A DNA stretch of 64,000 bases from Paenibacillus xylanivorans (GCF_001280595.1 NZ_LITU01000040.1:102235-166234); one strand, 5' to 3'; counted from the stretch's first letter, positions 41,400 to 50,413 are shown. Numbers and translations are program-made. The notes: generated from the letters alone by a model not told the origin.

Positions 41400-42257
41400 T
41401 TATTCCGTTACTTTTGATTGTAATAGCTGATCATTCACGAATCCTTGTAAGAAGAAAAGCTCATTGTCATTTGCTATTCGATCATTGGCTGCCTCAAATC
41501 GCTCGATTGCTTCCTCTAAGGATGTGGATTTCACAGCATTATTGGCCGAGACGAGCTCTCTCCAATACGTATCCATCTCCTCCACGTCACAGATCGACTC
41601 ATGACCAAGCAAGAAATGAACGGCATCATATTGCTGAATGTCCTCAATCATAGGCAATAACTTGTCTTGCTTGATATGATATAGCGAATTTGTAGTTGTG
41701 TTGTAAGCACTGTCGCCCAGAAAAATGACCTTTTCATCGGGAATATATACAATGGTTGAATCATCCGTATGTGTACTTCGAATGGTTTCAAGTACACAAA
41801 CTTTATTGCCCAAGTCCACGTGCAGAGACTTTTCAAAAATGATATCCGGGTGGCTTAATTGAAATGTGTCTCTGTCCGGTATTTCATGTTGTATCGTTTC
41901 CATGCACAGTGTGTTCATCTTCTTGGAATCCACATACTCTTGAAGAGAGCGGTCATCATAAGAATAGTTCCACCAATCATTCATCTTTTGGCTAGTTAGA
42001 CTATTCATAATAATCGTAGCTCCGTATTCATTCATTCCTAAAAAATGATCCCAATGGGCATGAGTGATGACCACATATTTAACGGGCGGAACGTTTAACT
42101 TCTCTATTTCATGTAAGAAATCCCTTGCATGTTGAACCGAATTTCCAGCGTCAACGACAAGGCTGTATTTATCACCGCAAACTAACCCCAATGTCGGTCT
42201 TTCTTTATCATTTTGGTTAGATAAATAATAGATGGATTCACTTAATTGATTTAGCAT
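41400..42257 (-). CDS. MBL-fold metallo-hydrolase
   Basis: 285 residues of the metallo-beta-lactamase fold. The zinc motif is VVITHAHWDHFLG (HxHxDH) at about residue 68, followed by the later ligands in STHTDDSTIVYIPDEKVIFLGDS and LLGHES. The family covers lactonases, beta-lactamases and other hydrolases; the substrate is not clear. The ATG at 42257 has GAGGAG 7 bases upstream. Confidence 0.86.
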   Translation of the reverse strand: MLNQLSESIYYLSNQNDKERPTLGLVCGDKYSLVVDAGNSVQHARDFLHEIEKLNVPPVKYVVITHAHWDHFLGMNEYGATIIMNSLTSQKMNDWWNYSYDDRSLQEYVDSKKMNTLCMETIQHEIPDRDTFQLSHPDIIFEKSLHVDLGNKVCVLETIRSTHTDDSTIVYIPDEKVIFLGDSAYNTTTNSLYHIKQDKLLPMIEDIQQYDAVHFLLGHESICDVEEMDTYWRELVSANNAVKSTSLEEAIERFEAANDRIANDNELFFLQGFVNDQLLQSKVTE

Positions 42258-42295
42258 GTTCATTCTCCTCTATAATAAATTCTTGATCCATAAGA

Positions 42296-42339
42296 GAGAA
42301 AATCTACATGCTTATTTAAATCAACATTTAGATTTTCTC
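42296..42339. repeat. Inverted repeat upstream of the MBL gene
   Basis: Perfect 11-bp arms GAGAAAATCTA/TAGATTTTCTC around a 22-base AT-rich loop. No useful T-tract on the minus strand, so either a weak terminator of the 42416-42862 gene or an operator of the MBL gene 39 bp away. Confidence 0.45.
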
Positions 42340-42415
42340 ATTTTATTTGTTTACCAATGGAATCACCTCCTTTGTTTTTTCATATGAACTGAATGTTCCT
42401 CATCTCACCAGGTGC

Positions 42416-42862
42416 TCATTCTTCTTTTGCATTAAAAAATGTATCATTGGTGATCTGAAATATTCTGTCTGTTGCCTCATGATTTATCGGATCCCTGACC
42501 AACATACTAAATATTTCTCTAAGTTCTTCTATTCGTGATAAGACTTTGTCTTTGGATCTTTCCTCTCTAAGTGAGATATATAATTGGTTCAAACTAATAT
42601 CTAAATCATCATTCAGTTTCTCAAAAGAAGTTAGTTCCGATATCGCAGCTGCATTAGACACACTTGATATCATTGATCTATACGTATAATCATTAACAAC
42701 CATACTAAAGCTGTGCTGGACATTACTTATTTCATATCTGAATGAATTATCAATAGAATTCTGAAGCTCTTTTCTTTGATTTTGAGATTCAACAAATTTA
42801 AAACCCAGAATGATTAAGCTCAATGTTAATAAAATTATAATATAGGTACTTTTTTTCTTCAT
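42416..42862 (-). CDS. Membrane-anchored protein of unknown function
   Basis: 148 residues: KKK then a hydrophobic anchor (YIIILLTLSLIILGF), then a helical extracytoplasmic part (SFEKLNDDLDISLNQLYISL). No motif recognised. GGAG stands about 10 bases before the ATG. Base composition is as AT-rich as its neighbours. Confidence 0.65.
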   Translation of the reverse strand: MKKKSTYIIILLTLSLIILGFKFVESQNQRKELQNSIDNSFRYEISNVQHSFSMVVNDYTYRSMISSVSNAAAISELTSFEKLNDDLDISLNQLYISLREERSKDKVLSRIEELREIFSMLVRDPINHEATDRIFQITNDTFFNAKEE

Positions 42863-42924
42863 TATTGAATAGCTCCTAATAACCGAAATTTTAACGATGC
42901 TATATATTAGACGCTCTTTCGATG

Positions 42925-44391
42925 TTATAATTTCGGCTTTTTTCTATGAGCTGTTAGCTGTTCAAAGGCAAATGCAATACGAATCAATACCGACTCACTA
43001 AAGGCTTTACCAGCAAACGTAATTCCAAATGGCCTTCCATTTTCCTTGTATCCCGCAGGTACTGCGATCGATGGGTACCCCGCTCTTGCACTAAGATCAG
43101 CACCAACGTAAGAGGGGAAAACAATGGCGTCCAGTCCAAATTTATGTACAGCATAATCTATGCCATTATTTTGCGAATGATATAGATCCGTTATTAACTC
43201 CAAGATGTAATTCGAATTATTTAATGGATTATTCAACTGTTCTCTATATTCGAGAAGGTTTTGCCCATATTTTAAAGCCCTTTCTGCATTTTGCTTGTTC
43301 CACTCGATTAATTCACTGAGGGTATGGACAGGTAGATGAGATGGAAGACTTTGCAGATAATGTTCCACGCTATGCTTAAATTCATTATTCAACTTATTCC
43401 ACTCCCACTGCCGGTCAAACGATGGGATGTCTATATCTTCAATAATGTTAGCCCCAGCTTCTTTAATCTGGGTTACAGCGTTCTCAAAAAGTACTTCATC
43501 ATATTCGTCGTTATCACGATATCGTGTAATGGGGGCTTTTCTGAAGATTCCTATGTTTGCATTTTTCAACCCATTGAGGTCTAAACATGTTGTGTAGTCT
43601 ACTGTAGAATACGGATTTTTCCAAGTAGCAGGGTCATCCTCGTCTTTTCCTGAAAGTATCCCTAGTAGGATTGCTGCATCTGTTACAGTCCTTGACATTG
43701 GACCAGCAGTATCTTGCGAGTGTGAGAATGGTATTATTCCAGCACGGCTTATTAAACCGACAGTTGGCTTTATACCAACAATAGAGTTCTGAATGGATGG
43801 ACTTAATATGGAACCAGATGTTTCCGTTCCTACGGAAACCATCGTAAAGTTTGCAGCTACCGCAGCAGCGGAACCCGTACTCGAACCCCCTGGAAAAAAA
43901 TCGCCATAAGGATTTAAAACTTGTCCCCCTCTAGCGCTATATCCTGCCCACATATCCGAAGACATGCCATTTGCCCATTCTGTCATATTTGTTTTTCCAA
44001 GTATGACTGCTCCGGCTTCCCTTAGCTTAGTGACTAGAAAAGAATCCTTAGAACTAATATGAGCTTCCAAAGCCAGCGCTCCAGCAGTTGTATGCATTTT
44101 ATCCTTGGTTTCTATGTTATCTTTCAACTGAACCGGAATCCCGTGTAGAAGTCCTCTCCGCCCCACTGATTTCCTTTCAGCATCCAAGGCCTCCGCAATA
44201 AAAATCGCATCCGGGTTTATTTCCAACACGGAATTGATCTTTGGCCCATTTTGGTCATATTGCGCAAGACGATACAAGTAATACAGAACCAGGTCTCTTG
44301 AACAAAGCTCTCCCTTTTCCATGGCAGCTTGTATTTCAAAAATCGTGTTTTCCTCAACATGAACATGGTTCAGTTCAGATAAATTTTCCAT
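42925..44391 (-). CDS. Amidase (amidase signature family)
   Basis: 488 residues with the Ser-cisSer-Lys triad: Lys90 in GIPVQLKDNIETKD, Ser170/Ser171 in FFPGGSSTGSAAAVAAN and Ser194 in VGTETSGSILSPS. The C-terminus has YPSIAVPAGYKENGRPFGI. These enzymes hydrolyse amide bonds of small molecules or aminoacyl-tRNA; the stand-alone gene suggests a general amidase. GAGGTGAG precedes the ATG. Confidence 0.92.
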   Translation of the reverse strand: MENLSELNHVHVEENTIFEIQAAMEKGELCSRDLVLYYLYRLAQYDQNGPKINSVLEINPDAIFIAEALDAERKSVGRRGLLHGIPVQLKDNIETKDKMHTTAGALALEAHISSKDSFLVTKLREAGAVILGKTNMTEWANGMSSDMWAGYSARGGQVLNPYGDFFPGGSSTGSAAAVAANFTMVSVGTETSGSILSPSIQNSIVGIKPTVGLISRAGIIPFSHSQDTAGPMSRTVTDAAILLGILSGKDEDDPATWKNPYSTVDYTTCLDLNGLKNANIGIFRKAPITRYRDNDEYDEVLFENAVTQIKEAGANIIEDIDIPSFDRQWEWNKLNNEFKHSVEHYLQSLPSHLPVHTLSELIEWNKQNAERALKYGQNLLEYREQLNNPLNNSNYILELITDLYHSQNNGIDYAVHKFGLDAIVFPSYVGADLSARAGYPSIAVPAGYKENGRPFGITFAGKAFSESVLIRIAFAFEQLTAHRKKPKL

Positions 44392-44447
44392 ACCCTCACC
44401 TCTTCTTTGTGCCTCATCTTCTCACCACACCGCTTTTTCATCGTTCT

Positions 44448-44863
44448 TTAGTAGGCTTCATGATACCATCTTCGATGTTGATTAATGTGGGCTTGATGAT
44501 AACGACTATGGTCAGCAATATGCCATATGCCCCAGCGTATGGTCGCTTGCTTCTCATTCTCATGTCCAAAAGTGACAATCCTCGCTAGATCATCATCCTT
44601 TAATTGTGTACACGCTTCCTTCAATAGGTTATGACACCTTCATATGTCGACATAAGTGTACTCAAAGATATTCCTTGAACCATCGGAAGTCTGCCATTTT
44701 CATCAATCATAGGGCCATGTTGCTCTCTTAAGTTCTGAGGAAGTGGTAGTCCCTTTATTCGATAAACCCAATTCATATCGACGTAGGTGATATGTTTTAT
44801 TAATTGAGCAGTACTATTGAGGTTGTTATTAGGTCCTTTATAATCTATTTCTTCTTGCGACAT
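44448..44863 (-). pseudogene. DinB-family protein, frameshifted
   Basis: The first frame (44621-44863) has QLIKHITYVDMNWVYRIKGL and stops at a TGA. One base off, from about 44627 to 44448, the frame continues LLKEACTQLKDDDLARIVTF and then WGIWHIADHSRYHQAHINQH, the metal-binding end of a DinB four-helix bundle. Together they make a full-length protein of about 138 residues, so this is one gene with a one-base frameshift near 44627. Confidence 0.75.
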
Positions 44864-44916
44864 ACTGGCTTCGCCTTTTAAATCATAAAGCCCCTAACGC
44901 CTCCACGTTATTGTCT

Positions 44917-45066
44917 TCATCGTTCTTCCCTTAGAATCTCCTTGATCTCTCTTAATTCTTGCAATATTTCTTTGGTATACTGGTTACTCTTGGAATTATC
45001 CATTCCGATTTTCACAACAAAAATACCAAGAAACAAAGACACTACCAACATTAATATAGTTTCCAA
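44917..45066 (-). CDS. Small single-pass membrane protein
   Basis: 49 residues from a TTG: a hydrophobic segment (TILMLVVSLFLGIFVVKIG), then a charged amphipathic tail (YTKEILQELREIKEILREER) likely to form a coiled coil. GGATGG lies just upstream. This short layout is common in Bacillales, but no function is known. Recognised only from composition. Confidence 0.45.
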   Translation of the reverse strand: METILMLVVSLFLGIFVVKIGMDNSKSNQYTKEILQELREIKEILREER

Positions 45067-45131
45067 TAGTTACCATCCATCCTTTCCTAAAGCAACAGGA
45101 CTTGCCATGCTATGAGTTGATGCTGTCATAC

Positions 45132-45408
45132 TTAGATTTTTTCAAGTTGATTTCCATGAAACACCTTCAGAATAAACTCTCTGTCTGGAACATTTAATTT
45201 TTCAAAAGATCTTAGAAATTCTTTTAACGAAGAATGTTCATTTACAGGAATATACATTATTTGTATCTCTTGAACGCCCGGAACAAATCCAAAATTAAAA
45301 TAAACTGACTCTGCATCATTCCATGACATATAACCGTAGAACTGGATACTTTTCTTTAAGTTCAGTCATGGCTCTTTGCAACATGCGTAGCTTGTGTTTT
45401 CTAAACAT
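45132..45408 (-). pseudogene. GNAT-like C-terminal fragment with a frameshift
   Basis: A ribosome site (GAGG) 7 bases before ATG at 45408 leads into MFRKHKLRMLQRAMTELKEK and PVLRLYVME, then stops. The next frame continues SWNDAESVYFNFGFVPGVQE to 45132. The joined text resembles the end of an acetyltransferase (NxxAxxxYxxxGF). A one-base shift near 45330 breaks it, and the acetyl-CoA motif is missing. It follows the hydrolase gene by 12 bp. Confidence 0.5.
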
Positions 45409-45420
45409 CTCTAGTCCTCT

Positions 45421-46479
45421 TTAAATAACTTGTCCTTTACTATTTACTTGATCAATTCCATTTTTAATCTTATTTTTCAGCAGTTCATGAAATTTATTTT
45501 CTTTCTTTTTTAAATGCTCCTCAAGGAAAGCAGCAATATACTTATTAATAGTGGAATGCTTGTGTTCTATCCCATCTTCATTGTAATGTATCGGGATATC
45601 GCTAAAAGTCATATGATGAGCACCGTTTAGTTTAATAAATGAACTATTCAGATTACACGAGTTAAACAAAGACTCATACCCACTTAGTAACAAAGGTAAT
45701 AGTTCGGGAGAAATTTCATTTTCCAATTCTTCAAACGAGCATTTCTCTTGTCGAGCTACCAATAATGGAACAGATACTCCTTCTGCTTTACTCGCCGTTA
45801 TTAAATGAAAACTGGGATCTAATAGAATACTAGCCTTAATTCTCTTGTCTCTTTTGAGCAATTCATAAGCAGCAGCCCCACCCAATGAATGACCAATGAT
45901 CCCCATTTCATTCACATCGACTATAGCCCTAAGATCCTTATCTGAATCCAAGACTTCATCTACATTTCTCACAACCCAACGAATATCTTCAATTCTAAGC
46001 TTCAACAGTTGTTTCCAAGAATGGATATCTAAACTGTCTATTTCGGATATCTCATTGGATTGCTGGACAAAGCGGCCGTCAGGAAAAATGGAGAATATAG
46101 ATTCATGAGTCGCTCCTACAGTAATAACAGCAAATCCGGACTCCACTAAATGTTCTACACAAAAGGAATACATATCTCTAACTACACCAAAAGCCGGAGC
46201 TATAAAAATAATGGGACAGTTTTTAGCAGTAATATCAACACTCTCATCATTATGTATTTTTGTATCCAGTTTACAAATATAATCCTTATCAACTCCCATA
46301 CTACAGAGCATATCAACAGCTAGAGAGATATTAGGTTCAAATAACGAAATATACTTCGACTCATGTTCCACGGGATTAGAAGGATAGTATATGCTAATGA
46401 GCACTTCTCTGGTTTCTTTACTTATTGGATCAATACGTGATTCATCCTTAAAAACAAAAACTTTTCTTCCAACAGTCAT
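45421..46479 (-). CDS. Alpha/beta hydrolase, PAF-acetylhydrolase-like
   Basis: 352 residues. The nucleophile elbow GIIGHSLGGAAAYELL is at about residue 200, the acid region is in KASILLDPSFH, and the His is in LNGAHHMTFSD. The fold with an N-terminal strand region and VITVGATHES resembles platelet-activating-factor acetylhydrolase-type esterases. The ATG at 46479 has AAAGGG 8 bases upstream; a GTG three codons earlier is too close. No signal peptide. Confidence 0.85.
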   Translation of the reverse strand: MTVGRKVFVFKDESRIDPISKETREVLISIYYPSNPVEHESKYISLFEPNISLAVDMLCSMGVDKDYICKLDTKIHNDESVDITAKNCPIIFIAPAFGVVRDMYSFCVEHLVESGFAVITVGATHESIFSIFPDGRFVQQSNEISEIDSLDIHSWKQLLKLRIEDIRWVVRNVDEVLDSDKDLRAIVDVNEMGIIGHSLGGAAAYELLKRDKRIKASILLDPSFHLITASKAEGVSVPLLVARQEKCSFEELENEISPELLPLLLSGYESLFNSCNLNSSFIKLNGAHHMTFSDIPIHYNEDGIEHKHSTINKYIAAFLEEHLKKKENKFHELLKNKIKNGIDQVNSKGQVI

Positions 46480-46546
46480 CGCATTCACCCTTTCTATATT
46501 TTTGTTACTACCATGCGGTTTGGTGGTTACTTATTTCGTTTTTGAC

Positions 46547-46607
46547 GCCCTCACCCCTTTATTTTTCCAAAGAAAACATCAACGAAGCGATTAAAAGTAG
46601 TGAGGGC
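46547..46607. repeat. Inverted repeat between hydrolase and cysK remnant
   Basis: GCCCTCAC/GTGAGGGC, 8-bp arms, 45-base AT-rich loop. No T-tract after it on the minus strand. Purpose unclear; it could be a scar end or a weak structure. Confidence 0.3.
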
Positions 46608-46623
46608 GGCTCATTAAGTTCAT

Positions 46624-47055
46624 TTATGCTTCTGGATAAAGGTCTGTTGATAAATATCGTTTCCCTGTATCTGGGAATAGAACAACTATACTTTTATTTT
46701 TATTCTCTGGCCTTTTTGCAATTTGCACTGCTGCATATGCAGCAGCACCAGACGAAATACCGACTAATAACCCTTCGGATTTAGCTAAAAAACGAGTTGT
46801 TTCAAATGCATCTTCATTTCTTACCTGTACGATCTCATCAACTACAGATCTATTAAAATTGTCGGGAACAAAACCGGCACCAATTCCTTGAATTGTATGC
46901 ATTCCTTTAGTTCCTCCAGAAAGTACCGGGGAATCCGAAGGCTCTACAGCTATAATTTTCACATTTTCTTTTCTTTGTTTAAGTGCTTCGCCAACTCCAG
47001 ATATGATTCCACCTGTACCAACTCCACCAATAAAAATATCCATTTTATGCGACAT
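46624..47055 (-). pseudogene. Truncated cysteine synthase (C-terminal half)
   Basis: 143 residues from [20 protein letters not shown] (the PLP phosphate loop) through [24 protein letters not shown] and [15 protein letters not shown]. These are the C-terminal half of CysK-type O-acetylserine sulfhydrylase. The N-terminal half with the PLP lysine is gone: the frame is closed by TAG five codons before the ATG, which also lacks a ribosome site. Non-functional as a synthase. Confidence 0.8.
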
Positions 47056-47123
47056 GGAGAGGAAGAGCTAATCCCCTGAGCTAGGAAATCTTTGCTGTAA
47101 AACTCCCCTTCTTAAGAAGGAAA

Positions 47124-47600
47124 TCAAAGTTCCAATATTGTTATAAGCTCGTCGTGACACACTTCACCATTTTCATGAAATCCGAAGCTCTCATATAGTT
47201 TTTTGGCAGCAAGGTTATCAGGACTAAATGGAATCCAACAATAAAGTGCAGGTCCAGCTGGGAAAGTTCGAATAAACTCCAATATTTTCTTTAAAGCTTC
47301 CCGGCCATAGCCCATGCCTTGGTGCTGCTTGTCAATCATCAGTCGCAAAATACAATAGCTATTGTCAGCAATAACAGGGAGATCATAACCCGTGATTCCG
47401 TAAGTGATCATTACAAAACCTACAGGTTGCTCATCTGCGTAAATTGCAAGTGGAAACGGTGAGCCGCCATTGGTTGCAAGAACATAACATGAGGCTACAC
47501 TTGAAAGGTTTGATGCAACATATTGTCGCTGTTCTTCTGAAACTTCCAAGTTAAATATAGAACGTCTGTTATCCAGTGTTATTTTTCTGAGCGTTATCAT
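47124..47600 (-). CDS. GNAT family N-acetyltransferase (SpeG/BltD-like)
   Basis: 158 residues; FVMITYGITGYDLP, motif A RLMIDKQHQGMGYGREALKK (~residue 88) and AAKKLYESFGF. This resembles the spermine/spermidine acetyltransferase BltD group. The ATG at 47600 has GGAG 9 bases upstream. A decayed partial copy lies at 49660-49793 and a diverged intact relative at 49929-50387, so the family has duplicated locally. Confidence 0.85.
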   Translation of the reverse strand: MITLRKITLDNRRSIFNLEVSEEQRQYVASNLSSVASCYVLATNGGSPFPLAIYADEQPVGFVMITYGITGYDLPVIADNSYCILRLMIDKQHQGMGYGREALKKILEFIRTFPAGPALYCWIPFSPDNLAAKKLYESFGFHENGEVCHDELITILEL

Positions 47601-47662
47601 GCAGAATCTCTCCTCACCAAACATCATGGATTTAAGCGGTTTCAAGATAATACCCAGTTATC

Positions 47663-48217
47663 TTACTTAATCTTCTTTCTCATATACAAAGCTATTTCTT
47701 CGTTTTGATTATTATTATTTGAATATAGTGATACATCAATCCCTTCAATTTGATAACCACATTGCATATAAAAATGAATGGCAGGAACATTCGTATTCTG
47801 GGTTTCTAACGTGATAGCTCTAAAACCTTGTTCCTGGGCAATCTCATTTACTTTATTGATTAACAGTCTCCCATATCCTTTTCTTATGTATTTTTCATTA
47901 ACTTGAAGATGCCATATCATCAGCGTATTATTCCAAGTTTGTGGTTCTGAAATTGCGAGTGCTATTATTTTCCCATCCATATATATTCCATAAGAAAATC
48001 CCAGTTTTATGATTTCTTCATATCGTTCCAAATCATCTGCACTGTTCAATTCTTCTTTTTCGTATATGTCATCCAAATTTATTAAGGCTAATTGCATACT
48101 AAAAGAGCCTTGTGTCTCTTCTCTTGTAAGCTCATATTTTTGAGTTGATTTATATCCAAAGCTTCCAAGTTGAAGCCAATCTTCATTGGATAGATTCTTT
48201 ATTTTTTTGATCTCCAT
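47663..48217 (-). CDS. GNAT family N-acetyltransferase
   Basis: 184 residues; motif A LQVNEKYIRKGYGRLLINKV at about residue 107, then ITLETQNTNVPAIHFYMQCG. GGGGTGATGTA lies before the ATG. Substrate unknown. Gap of 62 bp to the next GNAT gene downstream; same strand, same AT-rich codon use. Confidence 0.85.
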   Translation of the reverse strand: MEIKKIKNLSNEDWLQLGSFGYKSTQKYELTREETQGSFSMQLALINLDDIYEKEELNSADDLERYEEIIKLGFSYGIYMDGKIIALAISEPQTWNNTLMIWHLQVNEKYIRKGYGRLLINKVNEIAQEQGFRAITLETQNTNVPAIHFYMQCGYQIEGIDVSLYSNNNNQNEEIALYMRKKIK

Positions 48218-48370
48218 TACATCACCCCAGAAATAATATACTTTGCGACTTGCTAATAACCTTGTTTCATTCTTATATATCTCTTCTTTCGACCTTAATT
48301 TCCGTATTCCTGCATCCTTACTTATTGATTCCTATATTCAAAATTATGGACTGTCAAAGAAAATAATAAT

Positions 48371-48399
48371 AATCCCGACAGGACAAACCTGGCGGGATT
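48371..48399 (-). terminator. Probable terminator of the 48441-48977 GNAT gene
   Basis: AATCCCGACAGG/CCTGGCGGGATT stem with one mismatch and a 5-base loop. The minus strand then reads ATTATTATTTTC. Confidence 0.6.
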
Positions 48400-48440
48400 T
48401 CGTTTGAATAGACGGTTCTTTGAAAGCTGTTTTTTATTTG

Positions 48441-48977
48441 TTACGTAGCAACCACATGGTTCATCTCTTCACTTGCCATAAAGTCAGAACGATTCACGTA
48501 ATACAAATCATAAATTTGTTCCGCATAATTTATTGAGTTATACACTTCGTGGTATATATCAGTTGCTAATTTGACGTAAGACAATTTCCCAACCGCTTTC
48601 TTAGAACGAATGTTTTGTTTTCGAATTTTAAGAAATACCGTTTCAATTTCACGTTGAAGAAACAACTCAGCGAAAAACGCTTCCTTTGCTCGTTGATTGT
48701 AACCTTTTCCAAAATAAGGGGCTCCAATCCATGTCGCAAGAAAACCTGTCTTATTATCCATGTGATATAAATCAATGGTTCCGATAGGATGTCCCAGCTC
48801 ATTAAGGATCGTTCTCGAAATACATGTGTTTTGCGCTTCTTCATCGATCACCTGTTTAGTTGCAAATAAATATTCTTCATAAGATCGGCACTTATGACGA
48901 ACGTATGGAAAAACAGCGGGGTCCACCATCAAATCATGCAGTGAGTGGCATTCGTGCAAATCTCGTTTTTTTAACAT
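48441..48977 (-). CDS. GNAT family N-acetyltransferase (RimJ/RimL-like)
   Basis: 178 residues; TIDLYHMDNKTGFLATWIGA, then PYFGKGYNQRAKEAFFAELF with the motif G-x-G-Y-N, and KIRKQNIRSKKAVGKLSYVK. The order suits the protein/antibiotic acetyltransferase branch. AGGTGG stands 8 bases before the ATG. Substrate unknown. Confidence 0.82.
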   Translation of the reverse strand: MLKKRDLHECHSLHDLMVDPAVFPYVRHKCRSYEEYLFATKQVIDEEAQNTCISRTILNELGHPIGTIDLYHMDNKTGFLATWIGAPYFGKGYNQRAKEAFFAELFLQREIETVFLKIRKQNIRSKKAVGKLSYVKLATDIYHEVYNSINYAEQIYDLYYVNRSDFMASEEMNHVVAT

Positions 48978-49292
48978 TTAAACGACCACCTAGTCCTTTT
49001 AGTTCGCTGAGTCAAACAAACTAAGTATATAAAAGGACATGTGGAATTTAATGAATTCTACATTGCTTTTATGTAAAATTCTTCATAGAAATGTTTTCCA
49101 GATCACTTGACTGAACGTAACGGATATCGCCTGTTTACAGTCTGATTTTTGGAATCATTGACCGCCGAAACATCCTCACTATTATCGATTTAGCTGGTAC
49201 CCTCATCTTCGCTAACAGCATTTCATGCCCATGGATAAAATTTTTGGTTCGAGGAAACATTAATCATACTACTTATCCCTGGGAGTGATGTT
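48978..49292. other. Non-coding gap before the 49293 gene
   Basis: 315 bp without a credible gene. A weak plus-strand promoter (TTGACC, 16 bp, TATTAT) near 49169-49196 could serve the 49293-49640 gene. Otherwise nothing recognised. Confidence 0.4.
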
Positions 49293-49640
49293 ATGCTGTA
49301 CCTTATCAGCTTTGTGCTCATGTTTGCTGGCTTAGCCTGTATCAACATTATTTTTTCATATCAAAGCAAGCATATTGACACTCAGTTCTGGTCTACGTTT
49401 AAATTCCATCTTTGGATGCTGCCTTTATTTTTCGCAGCTAATCTGAGTGTCGGATATGGCGTCAAGTTTGGTATGAAAGCCGCCAGCCAACTGGGCTATG
49501 TCCTGGTCATTGCCAAATGCATGGAAGTGCTCATCTCCATATGGATGGGATACTGGTTTATGAAGGAAGTTCCTTCTTGGAAAACATGGATTGGGCTTGT
49601 GGTCATCATCATCGGTGTTGTACTAGTTAAGCAGAAGTAG
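49293..49640 (+). CDS. Small four-helix membrane protein (SMR/EamA-like)
   Basis: 115 residues with four membrane segments (MLYLISFVLMFAGLACIN; LPLFFAANLSVGYGV; LGYVLVIAKCMEVLISI; WIGLVVIIIGVVLV), the size and layout of small multidrug-resistance-type or half-EamA carriers. The conserved membrane Glu of SMR is not at its usual place. GGGAGTG lies before the ATG. It is the only plus-strand gene in the 37-64 kb array. Confidence 0.7.
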   Translation: MLYLISFVLMFAGLACINIIFSYQSKHIDTQFWSTFKFHLWMLPLFFAANLSVGYGVKFGMKAASQLGYVLVIAKCMEVLISIWMGYWFMKEVPSWKTWIGLVVIIIGVVLVKQK

Positions 49641-49659
49641 GAGGTCAGTTACAAGTGCT

Positions 49660-49793
49660 CCCATCTGCGTAAATGCAAACGAAAGGGAGCCCTCCCTGGG
49701 TTAAAAAGGACAACACGATACCACACTTGAAATTTGATGCAACATATTGTTGCTGCTCTTAAGTTAAATATGGAACGTCGGTTATCAAGTGTT
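49660..49793 (-). pseudogene. Ghost copy of the 47124-47600 GNAT gene
   Basis: Nucleotide text follows the 5' half of the GNAT gene near 47430-47580. Shared runs include CATCTGCGTAAA, TTTGATGCAACATATTGT and AAGTTAAATAT, with GTTATC/AGTGTT near the end. Internal deletions and substitutions break every frame. It is a decayed partial duplicate. Confidence 0.7.
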
Positions 49794-49928
49794 GGATATA
49801 TCGTTGGTTGAAAACATTTTCCGAAATAGGGTTTCCCAATCGATTCCGCAAAAAAACTGTCATAAAAGTTGAGATGTTTTCCATACGGCTCTACTCAGGC
49901 GGGCTCCGAAAGGGACCTCGTCGTTAAA

Positions 49929-50387
49929 TTAAAAAACGAACCGATATACAATTTCGTCATCATATACGTCTCCGGTCTCAGCAAACCCCATTTTTTCATA
50001 AAGCTTTCTTGCAACTTCATTATCTGCACATACCGTTAAATTCAAACACTTGCTATGGACATAGTTCTCTCTTATATATCTAATAACCGAATCTATCGTT
50101 GCATTTCCATATCCCTTACCTTGACAACTTACATCGATCATAAAACCATTCAACCAATAGGACCAAGCTGTCGTTTCATCGAACGTGATCATGACAAAAC
50201 CCACTAAGCTATTCTCCGTATTATATATGCAAAATGGCAGATACTTGTACTCATCCCCATCTGGACGAATGTGCACTTTCGCTAGCGACACGGCTACTGA
50301 TGGAACATAATGATTTTGATTGGCTTGAACTTGTAAGTTTAATGCATCTTTCCAGTTCTCTCTTGTAGTAGGTATTATTCTGATCAC
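49929..50387 (-). CDS. GNAT family N-acetyltransferase (SpeG/BltD-like)
   Basis: 152 residues; VGFVMITFDETTAWSYWLNG, motif A FMIDVSCQGKGYGNATIDSV (~residue 86) and CADNEVARKLYEKMGFAETG. Related to the 47124-47600 protein. The start is GTG (ATC AGA follows), with only a weak GAGTGAT upstream. Spermidine-type amine acceptor is a guess from the relative. Confidence 0.82.
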   Translation of the reverse strand: MIRIIPTTRENWKDALNLQVQANQNHYVPSVAVSLAKVHIRPDGDEYKYLPFCIYNTENSLVGFVMITFDETTAWSYWLNGFMIDVSCQGKGYGNATIDSVIRYIRENYVHSKCLNLTVCADNEVARKLYEKMGFAETGDVYDDEIVYRFVF

Positions 50388-50413
50388 AATAATATCACTC
50401 GTTTCGTTTTGTT

